A stretch of DNA of 64,000 nucleotides from contig CAJNDS010002500.1 in the NCBI GenBank assembly GCA_905221605.1, positions 212,001-276,000 on the forward strand, written 5' to 3'. The DNA is from Symbiodinium natans. Its lineage: Eukaryota; Sar; Dinophyceae; Suessiales; Symbiodiniaceae. Under the pieces are notes generated by a model. It saw only the letters and a list, made by a program, of their open reading frames with translations. It had not been told where the DNA came from and did no database searches. Below are positions 23,701 to 33,000 of the stretch, piece by piece (position 1 is the stretch's first letter; each line of letters begins with the position of its first letter). The position numbers were made by a program, and so were the translations under genes.

Positions 23701-24623
23701 GTCCTTCTCAGAGCTCAGGGCGCCAGTCAAGGCACCGTAGATGGCGTCCCCGACGGCCTCGCTGTCTCCAAGCGCCTGGTGGTGGCTGGGGCTACAACAG
23801 GGGCTGCAACAGGGGGTTCAGGGAGACCTTAAACAAGCTCAGGGCTCCCCAGAGCGCCCCGGTATCTGCCTTCAGAGGCATGGGAGGCCAACACTGCGAA
23901 ACGAAAAGCGCCCCAAAGCCACAAAAGCCTAGAAGCAGCTGCCCTTTAGAACCGGAGCGCCCCGCCCCCCCCCCTTTGGGGAGGTCCCGCAACAAGGAGG
24001 TCTCCGTCCTTCTGGAAAGAGCTCCAGGACTGGCGGATGGCCACCTTCTCATGCGGAGCCATGGACAGCTCCTTCGGGGGGGTATTTGGAGGGGGGGGAG
24101 GGGGGTCTCTCAACCCCTTGCCCGCCCCCAAGCCCCAAGCCCCATACAAAGCTCCTCCATGGTCTTGCCAAACTTCTCGCCAAGAATGCCTGGAAGGCGA
24201 CAGAACACTCACACCAGGCTCTTTGCCACAGGCTCCTGGCGAGCATGCGGTATCAGCCGCATGCACCGCAGACTACGTTCAGGAACCCTTTCATCTAGAG
24301 ATCATAGATTTACATTGTCGCAGACGCAACGAGGCTTGGGGCACAACGCAAGCCTGTTCCCTAAACCCGAAACCCTAAACCCTAAACCCTAAATTCCCCA
24401 CCTAAGGCCAAGGAGCTGTCGTTGTTCGTGTTCGCCCCGCTGATGGGGGAGATCTCTGATGCCATCGATTCGTCCTCGGGGATTTCGTCTGTTGCCTTAT
24501 TTGTCCAGCGGAGAAATCTTTACAAGTAGAAATCTTGAAAAGTTTCCCATTGGACTGGAAGGATGCAAGCCAATGGGCATCCTCCATCTCGGCCACCTCG
24601 TCCACGATGCTGGAGCCTGCCAT
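7730..24623 (-). CDS. globin / ion-channel fusion gene, copy 2 (complete)
   Basis: This gene has about 37 exons and spans about 15-17 kb. Read 5' to 3' it encodes a short acidic N-terminus (start MAGSSIVDEVAEMED), a first globin-type segment, a second or third globin-type segment, an ankyrin/TRP-like linker, six membrane helices and a cytosolic tail. The likely role, inferred from domains, is a heme-sensing cation channel in a membrane. Main exons: 24545-24623, 24410-24500, 24150-24197, 24000-24075, 23695-23775, 23375-23455, 23228-23283, 22280-22365, 22065-22115, 21825-21895, 21380-21440, 21050-21145, 20200-20635, 19665-19745, 19385-19490, 16588-16655, 16265-16340, 15720-15815, 15625-15660, 15462-15518, 15175-15232, 15005-15065, 14780-14890, 14520-14585, 14130-14215, 13295-13791, 12985-13075, 12590-12650, 12380-12420, 12095-12150, 11665-11735, 11410-11490, 11215-11320, 11050-11100, 10310-10370, 9960-10005, 9285-9375. 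No clear inactivating lesion was seen. The 3' end beyond 9285 is uncertain. Confidence 0.75.
9285..11320 (-). CDS. copy 2, cytosolic C-terminal exons
   Basis: Exons 11215-11320 (RFCGIYMALAEDIEGHARLV), 11050-11100 (WEDLSLKKWQAF), 10310-10370 (DLRTDFAEGDTGLPGGIKK), 9960-10005 (AYLHPVAHDQILRYGG) and 9285-9375 (KTDPSLPWPEKD, then ESVEAMVERTI). All recur in copy 3 with small changes, which supports coding status. The acidic FxEGDxGLPGG motif and PWPEKD segment are features I associate with the tail of this dinoflagellate channel family. I could not fix the terminal exon or stop codon. Confidence 0.65.
10124..10152. repeat. homopolymer of 29 G
   Basis: An uninterrupted G run preceded by T8 in an intron of copy 2. 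It has G-quadruplex potential; its length is also prone to sequencing error. Confidence 0.9.
11410..13075 (-). CDS. copy 2, S4 to S6 and pore exons
   Basis: Exons 12985-13075 (FCSMILDLAALNIRMAAYKV, S4-like), 12590-12650 (VLMCGIALLVTIVAWPALGL, S5), 12380-12420 (DKVTFTFVISSLS), 12095-12150 (WKSMDGAMLALTQTLG, pore-loop-like), 11665-11735 (AFGLFSMESMSELAQDG) and 11410-11490 (LIFACILLYSIAVYTCLFNL, S6). The order of helices and the re-entrant segment before the last helix fits an ion-channel pore; ion selectivity cannot be read. The fold-back element at 12432-12533 lies in the intron between the S5 exon and the next exon. Confidence 0.68.
12432..12533. mobile_element. fold-back element, copy A
   Basis: The left arm, containing TTTTTCCAACAGCCCTTAAT, pairs with the right arm containing ATTGAGGGCTGTTAGGAAAA, over about 35 bp per arm with few mismatches and a ~30-bp loop. 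It lies in the intron between the S5 exon and the next exon of copy 2 and is absent from the equivalent copy 3 intron as far as I can see. A related element is at 62501-62607. Confidence 0.65.
13087..13146. repeat. short tandem repeat GGGCTTCA(ACAT/TGT)
   Basis: Five units of 12-15 bp in the intron following the S1-S3 exon of copy 2. Confidence 0.8.
13295..13791 (-). CDS. copy 2, S1-S3 membrane exon
   Basis: The exon begins at an AG|G acceptor (CCTGAG|GCATCCG) and is the longest in the membrane domain. It encodes RHPIIVFTTDLLWSRLV, then hydrophobic helices AWTAVTFVFYIFSQC, VLFATRLLVYICGLGRLLY and ISLGLLFVLVGMLFVEP, then a loop with DDVVEFKCDAHSDGMHMVYQ and a further hydrophobic helix FSALGVFLHF. 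This fits helices S1-S3 of a TRP or voltage-gated-like channel. In copy 3 the same exon is split by a 122-bp intron inside VGM|LFVEP; here it is continuous. A plus-strand open frame over the same bases is its antisense shadow. Confidence 0.75.
14130..15660 (-). CDS. copy 2, ankyrin/TRP-like linker before the membrane domain (7 exons)
   Basis: Short exons encode AINYDDQRQITKAL, ALNDAPRFDRVRWQLRVRVG, TISPLHYALRSGSH, AKKMIQDVLTIRADRQR, YYYGVDELFNYQPDCAEHVC, SHKSHDGMRSVIYYLEHLLQ and DSTLSRSMKTFISFKNAKII. SPLHYALRSGS followed by a helix, DVLTIRADR and a later HP motif resembles the ankyrin-repeat plus linker architecture in front of TRP-type channels. A (GA)n tract at 14721-14770 sits in the intron next to the YYYGVDELF exon. 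A degenerate telomere-like stretch abuts the last exon at its 3' side. Confidence 0.65.
14721..14770. repeat. (AG)25 microsatellite
   Basis: A perfect dinucleotide tract beside the YYYGVDELF exon of copy 2. Confidence 0.95.
15720..19745 (-). CDS. copy 2, second complete globin unit, F to H helices (5 exons)
   Basis: Exons at 19665-19745 (VQEMVDELSALGLRHVGYGV, with the F8 His in LRHVGYGV), 19385-19490 (FAPFTDTIVLTMKPIV, G helix), 16588-16655 (QAARSNTHWLEDL), 16265-16340 (DFNVPDKMMLDGFRWSLG) and 15720-15815 (AGLVARILMRTITEGSTSVM, H helix). The intron between 19385 and 16655 is about 2.7 kb and contains the polypyrimidine microsatellite at 17338-17997 and many short repeats. Compared with copy 3, one residue after GYGVPV changes from E to S. 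Confidence 0.72.
16041..16140. repeat. alternating purine-pyrimidine (GTGCGC)n repeat
   Basis: A run of GTGTGC/GCGTGT units, a sequence type that favours Z-DNA, in an intron of copy 2. Confidence 0.9.
17338..17997. repeat. polypyrimidine (TTTCTCTC)n array
   Basis: About 600 bp of TTTCTCTC units, interrupted once (17402-17440) by a segment that duplicates the sequence just left of the array (CCCCCCGAAAG). Both strands are open in several frames purely because of the repeat. It lies within the longest intron of copy 2. Confidence 0.95.
19000..19052. repeat. CCCCCTAAGATG minisatellite
   Basis: Four units of about 12 bp in an intron of copy 2. Confidence 0.85.
19996..20040. repeat. GCTGCGCCAT decamer repeat
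   Basis: Between four and five perfect 10-bp units near the large globin exon of copy 2. Confidence 0.9.
20200..20635 (-). CDS. copy 2, large globin exon (G-H of one globin, A-E of the next)
   Basis: This is the largest globin exon, starting at an AG|G acceptor (CCAAG|GCTGGAGGAG). The first half, FDRFKPVMLAALRSLL then SMEHETAWQWLWKTIA, fits globin G and H helices. The second half, ITDEQRESFRSDIYIDFF then FKQSQTRLRYIAD, fits helices A to E of the following globin unit. It is nearly identical to the copy 3 exon at 36640-37040; differences such as DIDF/DIQF and CKQSQELF/CGMSQEFF are conservative, so both copies look to be under purifying selection. This arrangement shows that globin units are chained head to tail in one polypeptide. 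Confidence 0.78.
21825..24623 (-). CDS. copy 2, N-terminal acidic region and first globin-type segment (10 exons)
   Basis: In order, the exons give an acidic N-terminus, ATDEIPEDESMASEI, ILGEKFGKTMEEL, an A-helix-like APHEKVAIRQSWSSFQK, a B-helix-like EAVGDAIYGALTGALSS, an E-helix-like TPRAVLCLALFNGFRVL, EDKLDEPAALFTYVEILG, then FKHLTFGVTMAQTSAV with the expected proximal (F8) histidine, then the H-helix pieces KVPGHELAPGSVQA and AWRNLLFYVGSCLRYIS. The helix order matches a vertebrate neuroglobin-like fold. Introns separate nearly every helix. A telomere-like block at 24360-24393 lies directly downstream of the second exon. Assignment to the globin fold rests on motif order and the F8 His; heme binding is inferred. 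Confidence 0.7.
24360..24393. repeat. telomere-like repeat (CCCTAAA)
   Basis: About five units inside copy 2, beginning about 17 nt from the end of the second exon. Confidence 0.85.
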
Positions 24624-26150
24624 CGCGCAGGAAACCTCAGCTTCATGCCTGGGGTTACTTGCCAGTGGACCGTATTGATCCCGTGAGATGCCGTGAAGCT
24701 CTCGCAACATCGACATGGAGCGCAGGATAGCGCCATGCTTGCTATGCGGATGCCTTCGAACCGTCACACATAGAGAAGACTCCCTCAACAGCCAAGGAGC
24801 AAAGGGCGCGCGCGTTCCCAAAAGGAACAGGATAGGCGGTGCAAATGGACTTGGGCTTGAGCTACCTACTTCTTCGGAGCAAGCGCAGCAGGGCGCGCAA
24901 GATGATGCAACTTGGGATGCTAGCGCACATGGAGCGCCTGTGCCCCTGTTTCCCCATCTCTCATCCCCTCTGTGGTTCATGGAGATCAAACGCTTTGCCT
25001 GTTCTCGGCCCTGTTCTTGGCCGCCGTGTGTTGTGGACCCTGGGCCTTCTTCATCCTCACAAACTGTATGAAGAAAGAATGACCTTGAAGATCTGGTGCA
25101 GCAGCCAGAGCGCACTGCATCCATCAGCACTGGCTTTGCAATTGCTCAGGTTCTCTGGTTCTTCTGGTGCTTTTTCCGCCGTCTTCGCCCCTTAGCGACC
25201 TCAGCCGAATCCTGCGGTGCATGCGCTTGGATTTTCTGGCAGGGCAGGCTTGTGCCAAAATGGCCACCGAGCTACCACCGCCTCACTTTGCGCGACTTGG
25301 AGTAAAAGCCACAGTTGGAGAATCGGTGGGGGCCCTACCGTTGAATTGTGAGCGTCTGCTCTGAAGTTCTGCAACTCGCCCCTGACCATCCTGGCATTAT
25401 GCCAGCAGAGCTGCGCTCGAAATCTCAGCAGAGGCTGAGGCCTCTGCATTGCTCCAAGAAACCCCTCAAATTGGCCTCTGACTTTGACAGCGTGGTCGAA
25501 TGTTCGCACACTTCGCAAGACGCTACTGGCCGCACTGGCTGCAAATGGCTGCACATTGCGATAAGGGAACAGGCCCCAGAGCCGACATTGAGCTCTTGGG
25601 GTCCAAGTCATAGGGGCAGCGCACACATTGTCTTCGCTGCTCGCGCACTCGCTAGACAGGGAACCTTCGAAACGGCTTCGCAGAAACGCCGGCCTTGGGC
25701 CGATGCGAAGCTGCGAAGCTGGGAGTACACTGAGTACAGTCGGCTTCCGAAGGAGCTCGAAGTCTCCAGGACTTTTGAACTTGACAACATACTCGGATTC
25801 GTAAGAACCTCAGCTTCACGAAATCTCCCTCCCCTTATAGGCATGCTGTAGACATTTCAGAGAAGCACAGCGATGGGATAACAGCCGCATGGCCTGTCAG
25901 TAGACTCCACGACTGGTATGTTGCCTCAGTTCTGCTCCCGCAACGCCGAATTCAAGCACAGCTTCCGTCAGCCCTCCAAGCTGACGCGCTGAAGCACTGA
26001 AACTTGCATTCCCTTGCACACCAAGCAAGTTTCGGAACGTGCTGACCGTGCCGACCATTGGCCCCTCTCATCCTCAACCCAGTGCTGAGACATCCAAGAG
26101 CTTCTCAAGTCCGAGCAAAGTGGGGGCTGGGGGGAGGGGAGGGGCCTAGT
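24624..26150. other. spacer upstream of copy 2 / downstream of copy 3
   Basis: The interval lies between the start of copy 2 and the conserved 3' region of copy 3. I see no exon with a paralogue elsewhere in the window and no telomere-like block. The minus-strand frame stays open from the copy 2 start upstream to about 25130, but no recognisable domain occurs there and an earlier start cannot be excluded. No TATA box or other promoter element was recognised. Confidence 0.45.
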
Positions 26151-27080
26151 CCGACCGTTAATTAGGCAGTTCCCAGCATGAGCGCATGCCTCGCATGCTC
26201 AAAGCCACAACACTACGAGGGCAGAGGTCTCTTCACAATAACTCTCTGCCGTAGCTACGTCCTTCTTTTCCATGAGCTACGTGAGGAAAAGCCATGAGCT
26301 TCCCAACTTGTGGGAAGGCACACATCTTTAGCTGCCTATCGCATCGCGAGTTACCACTCATGGTGGCCTGCTAAATGCCGCTACCCAGCAGTGGTACTGT
26401 ATATGCTCCTTGCCTGAGCTGGAAAGCGTGTACGTAGGCAAGATTGGCAAGTTGCGATCGACTGGTGACAACATGATACGACACCATCACCAAGCCTACA
26501 GCACTAGGGCCTGTCTTTGATTATAAATTCGCATTCCGGGGGGGCGTCCACTGCATTGAAATTGAGTGTATGCGGCGGCGTGTCCGTTGGCAGAGCGACC
26601 AATTCAGAATGGTCAGTCTGCCACCACTTTCTGCTGCTGGTAGACGAGAATGCTCTTAAATTGGCTCATGCATCAGGCGCAAAAACCGCAACCCCAAAAA
26701 ATGAAGGTTTAGGGAGGCTTCGTTGCCAAGTAACACGATTCCATTGATGCATGAACTCCTCCCTTACGCGAGCTGCTCTAGGAGCTGCGAAGGGACGTTT
26801 ATTTGCAATCTTCAGAAAGCACTTTCGCAACGTCTCGTGGTTGATAGATTGAAGATGCACCTTCCCGATCAGGAAGTCATCTGTGAAATGAAGGTTTCTG
26901 GCACAAAGTCGTGACAGTCATGAGAACACTGGCTTGAAAAGGGCGTGCAATTTCAGAGGGGAGTCGTGCAGAGACTGCAACGCCTCAGAGACCTCAGAAT
27001 CTCTGAGAGGTATTACCCCCCTCAGCCAACAGCTTCACAAAACGAATTACTCGCGGCTGAGCCAAATCTCCTCAGGCCCT
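26150..27080 (-). other. conserved 3' region of copy 3
   Basis: Short tracts match the region downstream of copy 2 in order. On the minus strand 26745-26890 reads INHETLRKCFLKIANKRPFA in an open frame, but the equivalent copy 2 tract is not open in the same frame. The region may contain last exons or 3' untranslated sequence. From 27080 to 27700 I recognise nothing apart from degenerate GGGTTTGCAGGGT-like repeats at about 27535-27640. Confidence 0.4.
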
Positions 27081-30000
27081 GCAAGAGATCCCCAAAGGCT
27101 CCACTACACTTAGGTCAGAGTACTTGCTCAGAGGAGATTTGGCATGAACCGTGCTCAGCCCACCCAATGCTTACAGTTGCACCGCTGGGCCCTGACCTTT
27201 GTTGTGAGAACTTGTCATGAACTGGAGCAACAATGCCGGCACAACTCAGGGGCAGAATCCTGAAGTCCTCCGGCAACTTCTGACGAAAAAATTAAGCAAA
27301 AAAAAGAACTCCACACTCTCCGTTTTGTTACCACTGACAAAAAACACAACGCGCTTCCTTTAACATGTATTAATATCGGCTTCCTCCCAAGTCACTTTCA
27401 GAGTGACTGTGGACGCTGCTGTCAGTGTGGCGCGAGGTGCCAGTATTATGGGTCTCGCTGCCACTCTGGCCAAGGGCCTTCTTGACGCTCCTCAGGAGGA
27501 AGGGGGAGGAAGGAAGGAGAAGTGTGAAGTGTTGCAGGGTGTAGGGTTTGCCGAGTTTGCTGGGTGCTATTAGGTAATTTTAGGGTTTTTCAGAGTTTGC
27601 AGGGTTTGCACGGTTTTGCAGGGCTGCAGGGTTTGGGGCGGCACCGACTGTTGCGACGCCCCCGCGCTCGAGCATTCATGGGGTGTAGGCTATACCGCAC
27701 AGAAACACCGTGACACGTGATCTAGGAAGAGTGCGACATCCACATTTTCTCCCAAGTCGCTTGAGGACGGTTCTCTCCACCATCGCCTCCATGGTTTCAT
27801 CCTGGCCGTTGTCCTTCTCCGGCCAGGGGAGAGACGGATCCGTCTTGCCTCCGAGAACAGAGGTGTACCGCGGTCCCCAAAGAAGCTCTAATATTGTTTG
27901 AGATGGGGGCACGAGGAAAACGGGTATCCTCGAAACCGGAGCCCTGCCGGATCTTATCCTACAGTCCCACACACTGGGGCACGTTTTTTCGTTGCAAGTG
28001 TGTGGCTTCAGGGCAGCAACTGAAAAAGAGGCATCCTGGGGCACATTTTCTCGGGCGGGCTTTCTGCTTCATTCGGCTTCTTCCGCCTCCAAACCGCAGA
28101 ATCTGGTCATGTGCCACCGGATGCAGGTATGCCGGCTCCTGGATCCTCGAAGAAGCACAGAGAAATTTTGGGTGTTGGTTTAGGGTTTAGGGTTTAGGGT
28201 TTAGGGTTTAGGGTTTAGGGTTTAGGGTTTGGGGTTTGGGGTTTAGGGTTTAGGGTCTACGGATACTCCGAGAAAAAAGGCGACCCGACCTTTGCGGTCT
28301 TTGCGGTTCATTGCGGTCACTGCCGTCCAAGCTTCTTGATCCCACCCGGAAGGCCAGTGTCTCCCTCTGCGAAGTCGGTCCGCAGATCCTTTGCTTCTGG
28401 GGGCTGGCTATTTTCTGTTTTTCTTTTGTTGTTGTTTTCTTGTTTTTTGGGGGGGGGAAGAATCGACAAAAATGGCGGGGCATCCAGGAAGCCCAAAGAT
28501 AAAATCTACTGCTGCCCCCGAGGTTTGTCCAAGCATCCAGGCGCAGGGAGGAGATGAAAGCCTGCCACTTCTTCAGCTGGATGTCCTCAAAAAGGCTTAG
28601 TGTCCTGGGTCCCTTACAGTCGTAAATCCCAAATGAGCCTGAAAAGGACTCCAGGATCCCTGTTGTGTGGGTGAGCTCTGCATATCGGCTCCCCCTTCTC
28701 AAGTTCGAGGACTCCGCAAAAGGGACTCTTGGTGTCCGGTTATTTCGGGGGGATCTCTTTTCAGGTCTCCACTACGCCTGACGTCAGGGCTGCGAAGTTG
28801 AGTATGCTGAGTTTCCCCGTGTAACGCTGGAAAAAAGACACTCGAAAGTCTCCCAAACCAAACCCTCAAAGCCGCAAAGTGTGGTCTCCTTCAACACGGT
28901 CAGGATAATGTGCCCTCGCACCAGTCGCGCATGACCCTCGATGTCTTCCGCCAGCGCCATGTAGATGCCGCAGAACCTCAAATGTCTTCGAACATCCCAC
29001 TGTGACTTCATGTACGAGGCAAAGTGGCGGCTTCTGTGCACCGAGCATACCCGCCACACCCATCAAAGCCCAGGGGCTGCGAGACCAGCAGATTGAAGAG
29101 GCAAGTATAAACGGCGATGCTGTAAAGCAGGACGCAAGCGAAGATCAGGCCACTTTCCTCCCACGGCGGAGCACTCTAAAGCGCGAAGACCTTCATATGA
29201 GACTCTGAGAAGCCCTCTAGACCAGGGTCCCCTGGCTCCTGAAAGCAGCCCTTTTGACGTATTGCGGTACAGTGAAACCAGCACGGTCCTGTGCAAGAGC
29301 GGACATCGACTCCATGCTGAAGAGGCCAAAGGCAATCCTTGGGTCAGGAAAGCGTCTTTAGAGGAAAGCTGTCCAAAGGGAGCAGATGGGAGGAACTTTG
29401 AATTGTCAGTCTCCCGTCGTCCACCACATACTGTACCAAGCGTGAAGCCTCCCGAGTCCGCATCACCCGAACCTTGTGTCCTAGTGTCTGCATCAGGGCA
29501 AGCATGGTTCCGTCCATGGATTTCCAGTCCTTCGGGCAGCAGTCAGATGCCTTGACTTTGGTTGACCTTGCAACCATGAAACTCTGGCAGGACCCCCGCA
29601 GAGCTTCCACATGCTTCATAAGGCTTCGCATGCTTCACAAGCTTCACCGCGTCACTCTCATGTCTCTTTCTCGTGTTTCGGCTGTTTCTGAGAACTTTCG
29701 GGGTCCTGCGTCTGGATGTTCTGCGTCTCCCGGGACAGAGAGCTGATGACGAAGGTGAAGGTGACCTTGTCTCATCTCCCAAAGCTTCAAGGTGGCGTGG
29801 AAGAACAGCTTTACATTGATCAGGGATGAACCCTAAAACCCTAAACTCGATGCTCTCTGTCGGACACCGGATGGCGGCCCCAAATCCACCGGCCGAGCGG
29901 CGACTGTGACCAGGAGCGCGATGCCGCACATCACCACCTGCGCAACTCGAAGGTTGCACATGGCTGCACGATTTCGGGGGGGATGCTTGTGGGATGTTTT

Positions 30001-33000
30001 TCTGAGCATCGAAGGGCTGAGGGGACGGTTCTTTAGGGCTCTCGTTTTGCTGAGGGCTCTTTGAGTAGACCATGGCCCAAACATGCCCACACATGCTCCG
30101 AACTCTACGGAGGCTTCAGGATCGCCCTTAAGTGACTCTCGAAAAGGAGCCCTCTGTCCTCTGTTCGCTGTATGGTGATCGCGCGGAGGAGGTCCGAGTA
30201 GGTCCGAGGTCCGAGGAGGTCCGAGGAGTTCGGAGGAGTTCGGAGGAGGTCCGGGGAGGTCCGAGGAGGTCCGAGGAGGTCTGAGGACTCGTGAAAGGAC
30301 ACGGAGAACTCTAGACGAAGGTCTCTGGGATCGCCCCTGCAACTTGGCCGCTGGGACTGCGTCAGTGCTCCGGCCTACGATGCTGACAACAGGTTCGAAG
30401 CGATCGTCACGCATTCTGAGAACTGATCCCTGTTCATCCTGACAACACACCCCATCGCTTGACTCCAGGAAGTGTCGCGCATGTTCTACTTCTCATGAGC
30501 GTACCGTAGCCGACCGCCATCATGGGGTGCTCGCACCCAAAGTGGAGCACACCAAGCCCTGAGAACGCGCAGAATGCCCCGGAAAACTCGACACGAAAAG
30601 AACAGCCCTTGGAGAGGCCTGATCCATCGCCTGTGCACACAGGACCTTGTAGGCTGCCATTCGGATGTTCAGCGCCGCAAGGTCGAGGATCATCGAGCAG
30701 AACCTGCTGTGTCTTAGGGAGCCGCTTAGCTCCTTCGGGTTCGGTACGTGTGAAACTTCAGGCCTCATGAATGCACGCACGCAGATGCCTGTGTAACTTC
30801 AAGAAAAGGGTTTTTTCCACGGTTGCTTCAAGGCACAGGAAGACGCCCAGGCCGGAGAAAAGTTGGTAGACCATGTGCATTCCATCGGTATATGCAGGGC
30901 AAGCGAACTCCACGACGTCGTTCGAGCCGAAGCAATAAAACATTGGCTCCACAAAGAGCCTTGGCTAGCCCCGCTAAAGTCTTTTGAACCAAAAACTTCT
31001 TGTCACAGTCACACGACGTCCCTGAAGTGCGAGATGTCACTTAGGGGACCAGCGGGCTAAAAAATGTGCGAGGCGGGGAACATACCCACCAGCACGGCCA
31101 ACAGAGCCAGGCTGATGCGATGCTCGAGCTCTCCCCAGTAGGCAGGGATGGAAAGGCGCCCAAACTTGACCATGTCCCGTCGTTGTGATGCTTTGCACGT
31201 CTCCCGGCAGTGCCAGTAAAGCAGCCGCCCCAAGCCGCAAATGTAGACGAGCAGGCGGGCAGCGCCCAAGACGTTTCGCAGCACGGGGTTCTCCAAAAAA
31301 TGGGGCTGGTTCAGTGAGCACTGCGACAGGATGTAGATGACGAAGGTAAAACCTGTCCAGCACCGGTCGCACAGGAAAACTTTCACCACCAGACGGCTCC
31401 ACAGTAAGTCCGTGCAGAAGACCATGATTGGATGCCTCATAGAGAATTGGATAAAACGGTGGTGACGACAAATTGTTTTCAACGCTACTGCCGCGACTGT
31501 GAGGACTACAAGCCGCATGCAGTGCATGCATGATCCCTTTGATGAGACGATCCACGCCTTACGAGGATGCCATTTTACTGTCCGGAACACAAGGAACATG
31601 ACGAAGGTGGTGTGTTAGAGCGCGCATCTGTAGCAAGGCCGTTCAAGGGTGCTTCCAAAATCACTAGCGGGCTAGCAGGTCACTGCATACGGCAGGCTTG
31701 GATGGACTCTGTGTCAGAGCGTTTTTGTGCACGTCGAACTACTTGCAACTGCCCGCCGTGCCCTTCAAGAGCTTAAAAGACACTGCTCGAATACATGGAC
31801 CCACAGCTTAAGGCACAGGTGCTGAATGATCTTGGCATCTTTGAAGCTGATGAACGTCTTCAAGGACCGAGATAGGGTAGAGTCCTCCGCCGTGTCCTGC
31901 GATGCTACAGAGGAAAGCCCGAAACGGAATCGGACATGCAGACACAGAACACATGCCACCTGTCTGCACAACATTTCATCCCACACCATGAGGCAAGAGG
32001 AGGTGGAATGGGCTAGGGCATTAGAGTACCTGTCTCCGCAGAGGGCTTCACATGCTTTATCGAATCATGTCCCGAATGTAGGGGTCTCCCGGTCCTTTCT
32101 CAGACGGCTGGGTGGATGTCTATCCAGCTGTTCTGACTAAAACTGCTCGCACTGATGTTTTGGGATGAGAAATGAGCAGCCTCCAGCTGCGTTTCCGGCA
32201 AGAATTCGTTCAAGCAGTAGCAGTTCTTCATCTCAATTTGACAGGCCAGCCCAAAACTCCCTGACTCGTGGCAGTGTTGAGTGGACGTCTGTCAGTGGTG
32301 GCGAGCAGAAGAAGCACAGATGAGCAACAATGCCATGATGGCAGTCTGCTTGATAGACACTGGGGTCCTGCAGGAGGTGCTGCAAGTAGTAGATCACGGA
32401 TCGCATGCCATCGTGGGATTTGTGTGATCTCCATACCAATCCTTGGGGGAAAAATTTGCGCCCGGTTTAAGGTGAGTGTCAGGAAAAAACGGGATGGATG
32501 ATCGAGAGCACTTGGCTTAGACAAACCCCGACACACAACACCACCGCCCTACCACCCTACCACCCTACCATCCTACCTCCCTACCACTCTACCACCCGAC
32601 CACCCCTACCACCCCAGACCCTGCGGCCACACGCACACGCCCACACCACACAGAGCACGCGCGGTTCGCGCCAAGAAGCCCTCGAGCATCTCCATGGCCA
32701 GGAAGGGCGCTTCGCTGCAGACGTGTTCGGCGACGTCCGGCTGATAGTTAAAGAGCTCGTCCACGCCGTAGTAGTACCTCTGGCGCACTTCCCCCTATGA
32801 CGGTAGCTGCCCGGCTGTCGCAGGGCAGGGGGAAGGGCCTTTGGGTACTCTCTGTGTGCTGGAGTAGATTGTACTTGGAATGAAGGCAGCCAACCTACAC
32901 CGAGAGAAGACCTGGCACCGAGCTTCAGATAGCTGCTCAGTTGGCTGCTTGCACTCAAAGCCCACTGTTTCAGAGCCATGAGGCGCAATGCACATGGCAT

